From Loripinus fragilis (lineage: Eukaryota; Mollusca; Bivalvia; Lucinida; Lucinidae), in the NCBI GenBank assembly GCA_964019695.1, contig OZ026526.1, positions 14,908,754 through 14,972,753 of the forward strand: a stretch of DNA of 64,000 nt, given 5' to 3'. Position 1 is the first letter of the stretch. The number at the start of each line of letters is the position of its first letter. The notes beneath the pieces are model-generated. The model saw only the letters and a program-made list of their open reading frames with translations, was not told where the DNA came from and did not search any database. The position numbers and the translations under genes are program-made. This document shows positions 1-11,793 of this stretch, piece after piece.

Positions 1-370
1 GTAATTATTACAAACGTTCTATCATAGACTAAGTCCATAAATGTCATATTTCTACAGTATTTCCAGTGTGCGATATATAGGCATGTCTTTGCTCCGTAGA
101 AGACATTAAAGTAATGCATTTTGAAATAATTTTAGATTGCATGTATAGATAAAAGCTCAGTCTTTCCAAATATATGCATGATGTATGCATTTACTTTCGC
201 CGTTTTCATTAAATCGACCTCTCTACGAACATAAAAAATGACCCTCGTAATATGCAGGTTGCCAAATGTCAAACACATTGAGATTATCAGAGCAATATTA
301 TTATAGGTTGAGAACTTTATATTGTCCCATGAGATTAGGGTACATATCACATGGAGTAATGTCATTCTTT

Positions 371-595
371 AAGCATGCTGGGTAATTTTTATTCTTTTGT
401 TATCGTCTGCTGACTTTTTTCAATGTTAACTTTTTCAAAAAATTCTTTCAGGAACACTGTTATAGCAGAGTGTCAAACAGCTTGGATCCAGATCAGGACC
501 GACTGTCGGTCCTGATCTGGGTCCAAACTGTTTGCAAAGGCTATCAGCAGGCGACTTTGCTAGCAAGGAAAGAGTTAACATGCATGCTTTCCAAT
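371..595 (+). repeat. palindromic MITE family K
   Basis: Inverted arms AAGCATGC...GTCTGCTGAC and GGCGACTTTGC...GCATGCTT flank a central hairpin GGATCCAGATCAGG / CCTGATCTGGGTCC. The same core returns at 4945, 13385, 38930 and, degraded, at 33810 and 40110. No coding capacity. Confidence 0.7.
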
Positions 596-1786
596 GGGGC
601 TAGTCATAACGTTGGTCTGAGCCCTCTGCTACTTCCATACTTTGTGTATGCGAGCAGCCAAGGCAGATACATAGTGATAGCAATGACACCGGTATCGATC
701 AATAATGGCTGTCCTATCTATCAACATTATAACCCAACCCAATTCAAGCCACGATTTTATCATAATAATTTAATAAATTCAGAATATTCTATATATCAAT
801 AAAATCTAAAAAGAATAAGCTTTCCGATGATATATAATTCATTGAGTTACGTTATATACTTATTGCACTATCGGGACTTCAGTTGAGCCGACATTGATCA
901 AATTTAAGATAATGTGAACAATGGCAGTTCAGATGCCTATTTTAAATATTCATAAAAAATTAACCACTCATTCCACAAGAAATAGTTTGACCTTGCATTA
1001 ATGAGGATAAATATAGAAATATCATTGAAAAAAATGGGCATTTCCGGCCGCCATGTGACTAAAAGTTGTGCTTGAAGATTCGTCAACTTCTAAGCCATGT
1101 ATCTCCGTTATTTTCTGACCGGACCTCTTAGTACCTGCGGCAAAATGTTCGCCAGGGCTTCCCCAACAAATATAGTGTAATTTTAGTAATCTAAATATAT
1201 GCGATTTTTTGCGTTTCTGCTTTTTTTAATGCCACTTTAATGCCTAAATAACATTGCAAGTATCTGGGAAAATGGCTGACTCGCAGCGATGTGTATTGCG
1301 TCAATACACAATCCAGGTAAATAAATTGACGATGTTGATAGACATATTTCTGAAGGGTAGTAATGTTCAAAGCAGCATAACATTTTTTACATAACAGATT
1401 TTGATCATTCAAGCGACATTGTCTTTCTGAAGTCTTGCACTTTAAGACTATATGCTTTTTAATTAGAAATATTTACATTCTCAGTGTAGTTGCCTTAGAT
1501 GAAACCAACATTTCTGGCTACTTGAATTTCTCAATGCAAAACATTGAAATGTCATGTGATCTAGAATGCGCCTCTATGCTGAGAAACGTCAACGTCAGCC
1601 AATAACGTTCTTTGTTTATCGACATTTGCGTGACGTCATTCATGTAATGCCACAACGTTATGTTCAAGAGTTTCGCTCCCTGGCTGTTCCAACACCTCCG
1701 TTACAAATGAAATATTTCATTTTATAAGGTTAACTGATGGGGTTGGGTGGAAGATATTCAATATATATTTGATTGATAATATAGAA
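596..1786. other. no feature recognised
   Basis: AT-rich sequence with only short frames. The one motif noticed is TGACGTCA near 1632, a cAMP-response-element-like octamer, which alone does not define a promoter. Confidence 0.4.
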
Positions 1787-1790
1787 TGTA

Positions 1791-1941
1791 AATATAAGGA
1801 TTGAAATGCATATTTTAAGTTTGCACTGGATGATGAAAACATTAGCTATTTTAATGTTTCTGAGAAGCCCACAGACATTAAAATAGCTAATGTTTTTCAT
1901 CATCCAGTGCAAGTTTAAAATATGAATTTCAATCCTTAAAT
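1791..1941. repeat. near-perfect palindrome (MITE-like)
   Basis: About 70-bp arms, beginning aaggattgaaatgcatattt and ending with its complement. The inner stems GATGATGAAAACATTAGC / GCTAATGTTTTTCATCATC surround a short loop at about 1860-1873. Confidence 0.75.
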
Positions 1942-2213
1942 ATTGCATTTTTAAAAGTGGTCTGAAATTGGTTATAGTGATGTGATAAGTACCAAATCTC
2001 ATGTGCTGGCTCATATTTTAAAGTTAAAAATAACAAAGTTACGAACATAAGCAAGCTGTATAGCTGTAAATATAGGCTATGACAATTTGTCAAAATAAAA
2101 TGAGATTATTAAATAGAGTACTTCACATACATGTTGCGTATTACATATTTAATGTTTTACACTATTGCATTCAGATGTGTACATAGATTTTTGGCCTTTT
2201 GAAGAGCTATATG

Positions 2214-2430
2214 GTTAACCCTTAAAACGACAATCCCAACTGCAGCAGACGGCAAAGTTTATGGCACCTTAAATGGCTTTATGGGAAAATAAGACTTGGA
2301 ATTTCATATGAATCGTCTGCCAGCAGACGATTCATATGAAATATGAAGTCTTACTTGGTTTCTCAAAGCAGGGGGAAAATTTGAAAAATGCCGTCTGCTG
2401 CAAATTGTGGTAGCAATTTTTAGGGTTAAG
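2214..2430. repeat. TIR element with GCAGCAGACGGC ends
   Basis: Outer inverted ends TTAACCCTTAAAA and TTTTTAGGGTTAA, inner inverted GCAGCAGACGGC / GCCGTCTGCTGC, and a central hairpin TTCATATGAATCGTCTGC / GCAGACGATTCATATGAA. Non-coding MITE-like structure. Confidence 0.7.
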
Positions 2431-2486
2431 ATCATTTGTTACAGTGTAGTTAGAATCAAGGGTATATTTGTTTTTGTATCATTAAC

Positions 2487-2736
2487 TCATGCGCGGATCC
2501 AGAGAGGGGGGTGGGACAGGGGGTCCCGACCCCCCCCCCCCCCTGAAAAATCACAAAAATAGGATTTCTTAGCAATACTAGTCCGGATACCCTGAAAAAT
2601 CACAAAGATACCAAGCCAGCAGTCAATGTTGGGCCATCATCGGCCCGCCATCAAAACGCCAATGATGTTTCACTGGTAGGTCGATGATGGCCGGCTTATA
2701 GAGGCGTTTGGTTCGTGCCTCCCCTCATCGAAAATC

Positions 2737-2768
<32 letters not shown>

Positions 2769-2818
2769 GTTGTCAAAGTTGGATCTCCTCTGACAAAACT
2801 TTCTGGATCCGCGCATGA
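2487..2818. repeat. TIR element with TCATGCGCGGATCCAGA ends
   Basis: Inverted terminal TCATGCGCGGATCCAGA at 2487 and TCTGGATCCGCGCATGA at the right end, about 330 bp apart. The interior holds two long homopolymer C/A tracts (near 2530 and 2738) where assembly length is unreliable. Confidence 0.75.
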
Positions 2819-3283
2819 TTTACTGAAGAATCTGATATTACAACAGTAGGACCCAGTTGATGAAATACTAAACGAGCCACATTGTCTGCATGTTCATTCA
2901 GGTAACCATACTTTTATCAACTGGGCTAAGGTTGTCGTGTCAGATTCACAATAAAGTTTATTCAGAAAACATTTCTGTATAGTACTGACAAGTACGTAGT
3001 TACGCAAATTGTGATTAGTGTCATTACAGTTACTCAAATGTTTAGAAAAAATGTGTAAGCAGAGTCGATAGTTTGCACATTTACGCAAATGATAGATAAG
3101 GTGTATATAACGTAGCCCTTGGAAATGAGGGTTTTTAAAAAGCTATTTTTTTTCTTAATCTGAATCACTATATTTTCTTATTCTTCACTAAAAACAATTT
3201 TGTTGTGAGTAATAACTGTACAGTAATTGTCTCATTAAGTCACTTTGACTGAGCACTACAGCATTTTATGAAAAAAATAAGAC

Positions 3284-3847
3284 TACAGTAAAACCTGTCT
3301 TAAGCGGCCACTTAAAACTAGACAAAACCAAGGTCTTAATGGGAAATTGTAGCTTAATGGAGGTCAAAAGTATTTCGGAATGCTGCATTACTTTTGACCT
3401 TGATTAAAGCTGCATACTCTGTAACTATGAACATTTTTTGAAAAAAATATTTTCTTTTTAAATCATTTGCAAAAGTAGAATAAAGTTATGTTGTCACAAT
3501 AAATCTAATTTCTACAGTTGAAAACTGCATGAAAAAGTGAATTATCTTATAAAAACAGGTGTATTTTCTCTTGTTTGTAATTATTTGCGTCCCTCCAATA
3601 ATTCAAGACAGTTAGTTTTTAACATAAATGCTGTTGTTTTGGCACTAATAATTTGTTAATTATTACGGAAAAGGTAAAATGTATACCTGAATTTTAGTAT
3701 TTTAACTGTGTTCTTGAAAAATAGAAACATTATTTTTCAAATGAAAATATCAAAAGTTACAGATTATGCAGCTTTAAGCGATGATCGGTATTGAAAACCA
3801 ATTTTTGGTGTTCTTTTGAGTGGCCGCTTAAGACAGGTTTTACTGTA
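3284..3847. repeat. family B palindromic MITE, split by a TTAA element
   Basis: Ends TACAGTAAAACCTGTCTTAA and its complement; inner arms read CTTAATGGAGGTCAAAAGTA and its mirror. Relatives at 3848, 7894, 20830, 27731, 41910 and 61081. The copy is interrupted between two TTAA tetranucleotides by the element at 3408-3773. Confidence 0.8.
3408..3773 (+). mobile_element. TTAA-target MITE (family C), nested in family B
   Basis: 366 bp with inverted ends AGCTGCATACTCTGTAACT and AGTTACAGATTATGCAGCT, flanked by TTAA at 3404-3407 and 3774-3777. The unoccupied target ATTAAGCGAT occurs in the sister family B copy at about 8018, so the TTAA duplication is read directly. TTAA targeting and precise TIRs are typical of piggyBac-type elements; no transposase is encoded. 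Confidence 0.85.
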
Positions 3848-4016
3848 TTTAAAACCTGTCTTAAACGGCCTCTTCAAAATAGACAAAACAAAGGTCTTTA
3901 TGGGAAGTTGTAGCTTAATGGAGGTCGAAATTTTGACCTCGATTAAGCAACAATCATTATTGAAAACCAATTTTGGTGTTCTATTGAGTGGCCGCTTTAG
4001 ACAGGTTTTATTGTAT
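3848..4016. repeat. family B palindromic MITE, short copy
   Basis: Directly abuts the preceding copy. It starts TTTAAAACCTGTCTTAAACG and ends with the mirrored AGACAGGTTTTATTGTA. The central gtcgaaattttgacct is shortened compared with other copies. Confidence 0.75.
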
Positions 4017-4245
4017 TGCTGTGTTCATAGAAAAATATTTCTGTTATTGGGTGATGAGTTGAATATGTTGAATTATGGTTAGTTGTTGCTGTCTGTGTTC
4101 TAGCTGAATGAAAGTGTGCTATTCGTTTGTTTGTTTGAATTTGGAATACATTCTCTCTGTTTTGTATTATTGTTTTGGTAAATTGGGGGCTCATGTTTTT
4201 TCTGAGAAAAAAGGATGAGAAGTAAGAGATATGAAGCATAACTAT

Positions 4246-4811
4246 ACTGACAGGCTTTAAAAACGCAACACTTCGATAACAGCTTTAATTTATATCTCAA
4301 AAATGAAGGCAGAACAATTGATTGTATGTTGAAGAGTGTTCATTGTAAGTAACACAAAGAAAACTTGTCCAATTAAGACGAATTTAAGGCATTAAAATGT
4401 ATACTTTTTGAGATAGGGGTCAACTGTTTCATTTGACAATATATTATCAGTGAAAGATTCCCTACTTCTTTAAATCAAGAAACATGAGAAGCATCAAATT
4501 TGTGTTATGAACTTTGTTAGTCATCGAGAAATCACTCTCGTATTGATTTGCCGGTCTGCGATACAGCTTTTTTGCGTATTTGACATTTGTCTTTTTGTAC
4601 TCTTTCATTTGATGACTTGAAATCTCCTCTTCTTAAGCAACGTTTTAGTGACATTCATACAGAGCAAGTAATGTTTAGTACAATTAAAACTAAAGTGTTT
4701 TCTTCAAGAAGCTTTCTCATGATGACATCATCGAAGCAGGGAATTTTACATACAACTGTCTTTTGAAAGATATAAAGGGAAGTTAGTGTTGCGTTTTTAA
4801 AGGCGGTCAGT
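4246..4811. repeat. TIR element with ACTGAC...CTTTAAAAACGCAACACT ends
   Basis: Inverted ends near 4246 (CTTTAAAAACGCAACACT) and 4785-4811 (AGTGTTGCGTTTTTAAAG). Parts of the interior (GATGACATCATCGAAGCA) recur at 60375-60460, and other parts near 59095, so the family has at least a second, rearranged copy. Confidence 0.65.
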
Positions 4812-4944
4812 AAAAAATCTAGCTGAAGTAAGTTATCAGTTTCTGATATTTGCTTATCTCTTGAATCAGCCATTCAGGACTAGCTATTAGACATCTAGTT
4901 CATCTTTTACCGCTTTTGGTGACTTGGTATCTGCTCATAACTCT

Positions 4945-5015
4945 TCCAAACAGTTTGGACCCAGATCAGGCCGGACAAAGTGTCTGGCCTGATCTGAATC
5001 CAAATTGTATACCAC
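4945..5015. repeat. family K core hairpin
   Basis: Hairpin CAGTTTGGACCCAGATCAGG / CCTGATCTGAATCCAAATTG, with a loop at CGGACAAAGTGTCTGG. Outer arms of the family are not clear here. Confidence 0.6.
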
Positions 5016-5129
5016 AATTTTTTTTAACTCCCATTATTTGAAATACTCGCTTTTTCGAATTAAATTTTGGGCACATTGAATTCAGAGAATAGGACCTATT
5101 CATGATCTATTTTAATAACTGCCTAAACA

Positions 5130-5202
5130 AACATATGTTTTAGGTGCATAAAAGAAACGTCTCCCCGAGATGTTTCTTTTACGCACCTTTAACATATGTT
5201 TA
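5130..5202. repeat. family A-like hairpin, divergent
   Basis: AACATATGTTTTAGGTGCAT and its mirror surround AAAGAAACGTCT / AGATGTTTCTTT. Same architecture as family A but with GTGCATAAAAG replacing the usual GTACTCAAAAG. Confidence 0.6.
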
Positions 5203-5719
5203 TTAGTGAAAAAACTGATAATAATCATTTCAGGGGGTTATATACTTTTATTTCTACCACTCTATAATTTGAACTACTGATAACTCAAAATAAAATCGCT
5301 AGTCCCAAGGACTTGGAATTTACGAGATTTGACTGTATACTAGCTTCTTGCCAAAAGAGTTAATTTTAAAAAAATATACAGATGACAAAAGCATGCAATA
5401 TTACCCAGCATGCAGCATGTCAATTCTATTGAAGAATACGAATTTAATTTTGTCCATCCCATTTTCTCAGGAAATAATAAAGCCATACTAATGTGTTCAG
5501 AAATCAACTTTTTAACTGTTTTGCCCTCCAAATTTCAGTTTAAATTGTTGATACATGTAGAGCTAAGCACACCATTAGGAGAAAAATGTGACCATTACAG
5601 ATATTAATTACAAACTAACCAGTATGTGCTAGTCATGTTGTGCAAACTGACTTGCGAATCTGACAGTGTATTAATATTGATAGTTTCTGTTCTGTGATGT
5701 AAACAAGCTCATCATATTG

Positions 5720-5915
5720 CAGGCCTTAGGTAAGATTGCATAACAAAGAATATTTTTCTTATTTCTCAACCAAAACATATGTTGTGGGTACTCAAAAGAA
5801 CCGTCTCATTGAGACAGTTCTTTTGAGCATGCAAAACATATGTTAAAAATGATGGGTAAGAAAATATCAACAATTTTACGCTGAAAAAATCTATTTATCT
5901 AAACCTGTGATGTTG
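5720..5915 (+). repeat. family A palindromic MITE
   Basis: Core hairpin AACATATGTTGTGGGTACTC + AAAAGAACCGTCTC / GAGACAGTTCTTTTGAG. Left end resembles CAGGCCT...; right end is degraded. Confidence 0.75.
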
Positions 5916-6553
5916 TTATAAATATTATTAAATGTGTGATAAATGCCTGGAGAGCAAGCATGATATCTGCGAAAGTGATATCATCAGTGAGTACTGTTCC
6001 TTGTTGGGATATCAAAAAACAGTATTTATCTTAATAATAGCTTGGGTGTTTATTAAAATTATTCCCATTTACAAAGAGGGTGTGGGCCTTATGACATTTT
6101 GAAATTTCAAATATACTCACAAAACATCAGTTTTTGTTTACTTGTATAAAAAACACCATGTAACCTGGTTTCTTATAATCAGTGATCGTTGGGAAATAAA
6201 AGACACTGAAAATCAACATTCATAGTGACAGTGTGATTCCCTGTATTTACCATTTCATTGGAAACCAGGATGAAAAAGGACACATACATTTGGTGATAAA
6301 GCAACAAATTTTGAAATTTACAGCATAAGATAGGATCGTTTTTTCTCCTTTTTTTATGCAGTAGGCCCTAATTAGAGGCTTATCATCCAAAAATCGCCAT
6401 TTTTGACATCCAAACCAGGGGATGGGCATTATTAAAACATGGGCTATTAAGATAAATACATCTCGTGCTTGTGTCTTTGGACATCCTAACTCGGGGTACA
6501 ATATTCACTGATATCCACACAATACCCTAACAATATGGCAAAAATGTATTGGA

Positions 6554-6761
6554 CCAACTACACCCCAGATAGGTGGCAATCGAAAACACTTAACAATCTA
6601 CGAAGGCGGATCAAAAATTGCTAGAAACAGAGTTTTTGATTGCCATTTGTCACCAGACTGGCGACAACTGGCAATCAAAAACTCTGTTTATTATGATTTC
6701 TATCTATGTTTGTAGATAGTATTAATGTTTTGGATTGCCGCCTATCCGGTGTGAACTATTT
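6554..6761. repeat. palindromic element with GGTGGCAATC arms
   Basis: Outer arms CCAGATAGGTGGCAATCGAA and TTGGATTGCCGCCTATCCGG; inner arms AACAGAGTTTTTGATTGCCA and TGGCAATCAAAAACTCTGTT around a GTCACCAGACTGGCGAC loop. Confidence 0.7.
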
Positions 6762-7028
6762 GACATGATAAGATCTCAAATATCTTTAGTCAGTTCCCAA
6801 GATTCAAATTTTGCGAAATGTTTAAAATTATCGATGTATGATACAATCTTGGTCAAGTTCAAGACATAGTGCAGAGATTGGGACTGATTTAAGATTTTTC
6901 TTATCTGTGATTTTTACAAATCCATTCTTTTGTATAGATTATATGTGGTTTATTTGAGGTACATCATATACATGCCTTAATATGTGGTTTAAACTCGCAA
7001 AATTGCACAGGTTTCATGAGTCTTTATT

Positions 7029-7445
7029 CACGGCCACCAATCCATCTCCTTCATCGCATAAAATCAATACTGAGTTATGAAGAAGAGGGACCTGTTTCCT
7101 ATGAATGAGAGGGATTTAAATTTCAGCAAAATCGTTATTTTTTCTAACAAATACTAAAATTTAAAAAGCGGAAAATGCTATTCAATGGCCTTGATGTGTA
7201 CCTTTGACACATAAACTGATTCTAGAATCTGTGTTGAAGTTGAAAAAATGCCTTTTTTTTTCATTTCAAACCATTTTAATCTGTCAAGTAGAAAATCCTT
7301 TTAAAACCGATGTCATTGTTAAAAAGTTCAATGAGTGTCTCATCGAATAGCATTGCCAGGTTTCTAGATTTTGCTGTCAAAATTAAGAAACCGAAAGTTT
7401 AATCCAACTGGTATAGGCAATGAAGGAGATGGATTGGTGGCCGTG
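7029..7445. repeat. family F TIR element, intact copy
   Basis: 417 bp with inverted ends CACGGCCACCAATCCATCTC and GAGATGGATTGGTGGCCGTG. It is the unoccupied reference for the interrupted copy at 13999-14777. Confidence 0.8.
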
Positions 7446-7537
7446 TTTATTTCTCTCATAATATGTGATAAGTACCAAAATGTCATGAACTGGCTCAAAT
7501 GATAGAAGGAAAGAAAGAGATAGATGTTATTGAAATT

Positions 7538-7730
7538 CAGACCTCCAGATAAGAGTGTAAATGAAAATTTATTTCATCTTTTTCAATCAAAACATATGTT
7601 GTGGGTACTCAAAAGAATCATCTCAATCAGACGGTTCTTTTGAGCATCCAAAACAAATGATTGAACTGATGGAAAAGAAAATATTTACAATTTTATGCTA
7701 AAATTTTTGTTGTCAAAATTGGGCCTATGA
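7538..7730 (+). repeat. family A palindromic MITE
   Basis: Full-length copy from CAGACCTCCAGATAAGAGTG to TTGGGCCTATG, with the central GTACTCAAAAGAATCATCTC / GACGGTTCTTTTGAGCATCC hairpin. Confidence 0.8.
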
Positions 7731-7893
7731 AATTTTCATTAATTATCAAAGGTGATATCACTGGCCTTGTATAAAAACCTGATTTTGTTGCATGTGAAGA
7801 AAAAATATATACACAAACCAGCATGCACATTCAAGCATTCTGATCAGCGCTTATATTAGCGACTCCTTCGATAGCATAGCTAAACTTGTCACA

Positions 7894-8092
7894 TACAGTA
7901 AAACCTGTGTAAAACAGCCACTTAAGAATGGACAAAACAAAGATCTCAATGACAAAAAGTACCTTAATGAAGGTCGAAAGTATTGCAGAATGCATTCTGC
8001 ACTACTTTTGACCTGCATTAAGCGATAATTGGTCTTGAAAACCAATTTTCTGTCTTTCGGAGAGTGGACATTATATGCAGATTTTACTGTAC
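7894..8092. repeat. family B palindromic MITE
   Basis: TACAGTAAAACCTGTGTAAA to TTTTACTGTA. The inner ATTGCAGAATGC / GCATTCTGCA stem is intact. Contains the unoccupied ATTAAGCGAT site used to read the TTAA insertion in the 3284 copy. Confidence 0.8.
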
Positions 8093-8618
8093 AATATTTT
8101 AATATTCTAGCTATTCTCTATAGATGAGCAAGATGAACGGAGCCATACCTGTTCATAAACCCTGAATAAAGTTTTTTTTTGTGTGACTAGGCCATTTTAT
8201 GTCATACGTAAATCAATTTTTTTGGTGTTTATACTAACATAGCAGCCATAAATCTTGCCAAAATATTTTTTTAAACAGAAACTAACCGCAAGATGGTGCA
8301 TTATATTGAAGCCAAAAGATGGTTTGACTGTTAAAACTTTTGGTTGTCATTTCATAGAGGCCATATTTTTCCATCTCAGAACACACAAAAAAAAAGTGCA
8401 GATCCTGATCAACTGACTTCTGATGAAGCCAGCTGATGCGGATTTACACTGTTTTTAATGGAGGGTATAAGATTTTGGAAAAGTTATGCAATCAATAAGC
8501 TTATAAGGTATATGAACTCCGTAACCTGTATGTCAAATATTTAATTTGGCTCAAAAAATATTAGAGTTTATTTTTTTTATTTTTTTTGAGAAGTCAAAGA
8601 AAAACTCGTATCTCGGGC

Positions 8619-8799
8619 TACTGTCCTGCCAGCAGAGAGTGACAGTGATGTCATGTTTGTTTACAAAGTTATCAGGGATTTATAATCGATAGATCACTTG
8701 TGTATTAATCCTATCCACACAGGATAGGATTAATACATAGGTGATCTATCGATTTTGTTAACAAATATGTCACTTTCACACTTGGTTGGCAGGACAGTA
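8619..8799. repeat. family H MITE, TA-flanked (Tc1/mariner-like)
   Basis: TA-CTGTCCTGCCAGCAGAGAG at the left and its inverted TTGGTTGGCAGGACAG-TA at the right, with central ATTAATCCTATCCACACAGG palindrome. Second copy at 60578. The TA on each side fits a TA target duplication. Confidence 0.75.
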
Positions 8800-9200
8800 G
8801 ATGATTTTGAACAAATGTGCTCGTGGATAAAACTTATAAATGTTTGTATGTGCTACAATGTATATGTGGGACAGTTTTTGATATGTATATAAAGAAATGT
8901 TACTTACAGTTGCTTTTTAAGAAAGTCCAGCTTGTTACAGATGCCTTTTAATAAAGTTGAGCTTGTTACATTTTATTGCATGTAAAAACTGTTGAGAAAA
9001 TCTTGTTGCAGAGTGTTATGTGTATAGTTTTTTGACTTATGTTGTTACATGAATTTGAATAGTTTTGACTGGTTGTCATGGCGATCATATACAGAAAGTT
9101 ACATGAAAAGTTTTGACTTGTTTTCATGACAAAGAGTTAATCTTTCATTTTTTGTAAATGAGAAAGGTGTACATTTCTTTTGACAATCTTCAGTGATATC

Positions 9201-9418
9201 TGAGCTGTGACATGTGATTTCCAACATTGTGACAAGTGTAGACTCAGATGAACCTGTGCAGTCTCCAGCCTCCTTTTAAGCTTAGAATCTCCAAATGATG
9301 TTCAGTCAGTAGCTTAACAGCCCTAGAGCATTCAAGCGACTAGCAAAGGCTCTGATTTTACTTTGAGGCTTGACTGGTTGCACATACCACATTGTTGGAA
9401 ATCTCATGTCGCGGCTCA
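9201..9418. repeat. family I TIR element
   Basis: Inverted ends TGAGCTGTGACATGTGATTT and AAATCTCATGTCGCGGCTCA. The interior carries ACTAGCAAAGGCTCTGAT and CTCCTTTTAAGCTTAGAA, shared with copies at 18853 and 19651. Confidence 0.75.
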
Positions 9419-9637
9419 AAATTCTGATATTAAAATGTTTCAGACAATATAGGGCCTTATCCTGTTGCACTCAGAGTTGTGAATATCTCATTGGAGGTTT
9501 TAACCACTCGGAGTGCAATTTAATTTACAGTAATGTATTGTCATTTTTTATGCACCTCTAATGAAAAACTACTTTGGGTTTTCAAATATATTTCCACTTT
9601 AATGGGGCAGTTTTTAAAATTTCATTTACAATGTGTA

Positions 9638-9827
9638 CATGGGTGAAAGTTTTCAGGTTTAATCCTGAATTCAGGATTTTGAGGCTGATAGCTTTTTTGA
9701 TTCGTTTTCAGATTATCTTAACTCAATTTAACATTTCAACTTGAAATATTAATATTTATACTGCAAGTTTTGAAATTTAAAATTCAAAAGGTAAGGATTT
9801 CGGAAATTTTGAACTTTCACCCATGTA
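9638..9827. repeat. family D palindromic element
   Basis: Ends CATGGGTGAAAGTTTTCAGG and GAACTTTCACCCATG. The interior includes the diagnostic AATCCTGAATTCAGGATT hairpin of this family. Confidence 0.75.
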
Positions 9828-9954
9828 TGTAAAAGAGTAGGTCATCATTTTAGAAACTTCAGACTAGGTACATTTCCCTATTTCTAAGTTTTTCAAAGTT
9901 TCTAACTACTAAATATAGAAAAATGAAATCCATGAAATATTGGGAAATAATTAA

Positions 9955-10321
9955 AGCTGCATAGTCTGTAACTTTTGATCTTTTAATTTTTGAAATAATG
10001 TTTCTATTTTTCAAGAACACAGTAAAAAAACTAAAATTCAGGTATACATTTTACCAATTTCGCAAATCTTTACAAATTATCAGTATCAAAACAACAGCAT
10101 TTATGTTAAAACTTGACTGTCTATAATTATTGGAGGGACGCAAATAATTACCAACAAGAGAAAAAACACCTGTTTTTATAAGATAATTTCCATTTTTCAT
10201 GCAGTTTTCAGCTATAGTGAACAGGTTTATTGTGAAAACTTAACTTAATTCTGCTTTTACAAATGATTTAAAAAGAAAATTTTTTTTTCGAAAAATGTTC
10301 ATAGTTGCAGACTTAGTCTCT
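9955..10321 (-). mobile_element. TTAA-target MITE (family C)
   Basis: 367 bp flanked by TTAA (9951-9954 and 10322-10325). Left end AGCTGCATAGTCTGTAACTT, right end inverted GAGACTAAGTCTGCAACT. Same length and order as copies at 3408 and 30625, in reverse orientation to them. Confidence 0.85.
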
Positions 10322-10567
10322 TTAAGGGTTGCAGTTGTATATTCTTTCTTGTTTCAACTACAAGACAATTTCTTTGTACTTTTTTTTGTCCGATTTTGAA
10401 TTCTATCCCTGGTGACTTATAAACTCAGCTCTACGGTAGGTTTCTTGGTGATTTCAAGATAAGAGAGCTGATTGAATTTTAATTTCTTTGATGTCTGATT
10501 GGCGAAAACATCAAGGCTAGCCTAGTGATGGTAATTGATACTTTTCTACAAAGCAGTTGCAGGGTGA

Positions 10568-10781
10568 ACATTGGTGAAAGTTTTCAGGATTATTCTTGAA
10601 TTCAGGACATTGAGCTCAAAATGCTGAAATGTGCAGACTATAATAGCTGATGTATTTTCAGATTATGTATTTAAATTTGAAATGATTAATTTTTGGTAGC
10701 ATATTACAAGTTTTAAGTTATAAATTTCTAAATGTCGAGATTTCACAGTGTATTGAAATTTTCAATTTTCACCCATGCATA
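10568..10781. repeat. family D palindromic element, left of a back-to-back pair
   Basis: Begins TTGGTGAAAGTTTTCAGG and ends TTTTCACCCATGCAT. The next copy begins at once with ATGCATGGGTGAAAG, making a tail-to-tail junction at GCATATGC. Confidence 0.7.
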
Positions 10782-11093
10782 TGCATGGGTGAAAGTTCAA
10801 ATATTCCAAAATCCTGAACTTTTGAAACTCCAATCTTAAAACTTGTAGTATGACCACTAAATATTCATGATTTCAAGTTCAAATGGTCAATTGTCCTTAG
10901 ACAAACCCTAATTCATCATTTTGAGGCTGACTTTCTATGGAAAGTCAGCCTCAAAATCCTGAATTCAGAATTCAAATGGTCAATTGTCCTTAGACAGACC
11001 CAGAATTCATCATTTTAAGGCTGACTTTCTATGGAAAGTCAGCCTTTTAAATCCTGAATTCAGGAATAATCCTGAAAACTTTCACCCATGCAT
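10782..11093. repeat. family D palindromic element, right of the pair
   Basis: Runs to GAAAACTTTCACCCATGCAT. An internal block (GGTCAATTGTCCTTAGACA to GGAAAGTCAGCCT) is duplicated in tandem with an 87-90 bp period (about 10890 and 10978). Confidence 0.75.
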
Positions 11094-11189
11094 ACATGCT
11101 TGAGAGACCTCACATGACCAAGCATAATTTGTTAGCTGAATGAAGACGTCAAAGAAGTTAAAACTAGGATTAAATCTCTGTTATTGCCA

Positions 11190-11333
11190 TTAAAGATTTC
11201 TCAACCAAAACAAATCTTGTGGGTACTAAAAAGAACATCTCGAAGAGACGGTTCTTTTGAGCACCCAAACACTGATGGATAAGAAAATAATCACAATTTT
11301 ACGCTAAAATAATTTGCTTAACTGGCCCTATGT
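11190..11333 (+). repeat. family A palindromic MITE
   Basis: Hairpin GGGTACTAAAAAGAACATCT / GACGGTTCTTTTGAGCACCC, then right end TTGCTTAACTGGCCCTATG. This right end is an unoccupied version of the site hit by a TTAA element at 30621. Confidence 0.75.
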
Positions 11334-11549
11334 TTTAAGTTAACGAGAGTCTTTAAGTACGGGGGTTCTTATCTGACCCTGTACTTTCAAATACTCTAGT
11401 GAAATATTGACAATTATTTAGCGAACTGCATCCCACATGCAAACAGACTGGTCAAAGCTCCATGGTTGACCAGTCTGAGTGTGATCAAGTTAAATCGTAA
11501 GAACAATTTTTTACCCTATTTTTTCAGCAAACTTGATTTTTTATGTATT

Positions 11550-11590
11550 GGTGCATTGGTGAATAATCTTGAAAACTTTCACCCATGCAT
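11550..11590. repeat. family D solitary end
   Basis: Only the terminal GAATAATCTTGAAAACTTTC and ACCCATGCAT are present; the opposite end is not found next to it. Confidence 0.5.
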
Positions 11591-11793
11591 TATAAGGTAG
11601 ATTCTAATGCACATGAGTTTGTAACGCGACGTCTGATTGGATAACGTCAAAAATTTGCAACAGTATATCCTGCGGTATACTGTCAGAAATAGTTTGACGT
11701 CATTAGTTACGTCACATTTGGTTGGATGACGTGCAGCTTTATACGGCTTGCAACACACCAATTTGAGCTCAAACTGCAGAAGTGCATTAGAAT

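Noticed and set aside
1630..1640. TGACGTCA as a promoter element
   Set aside because: A single octamer in AT-rich sequence without any adjacent exon; expected by chance at this scale.
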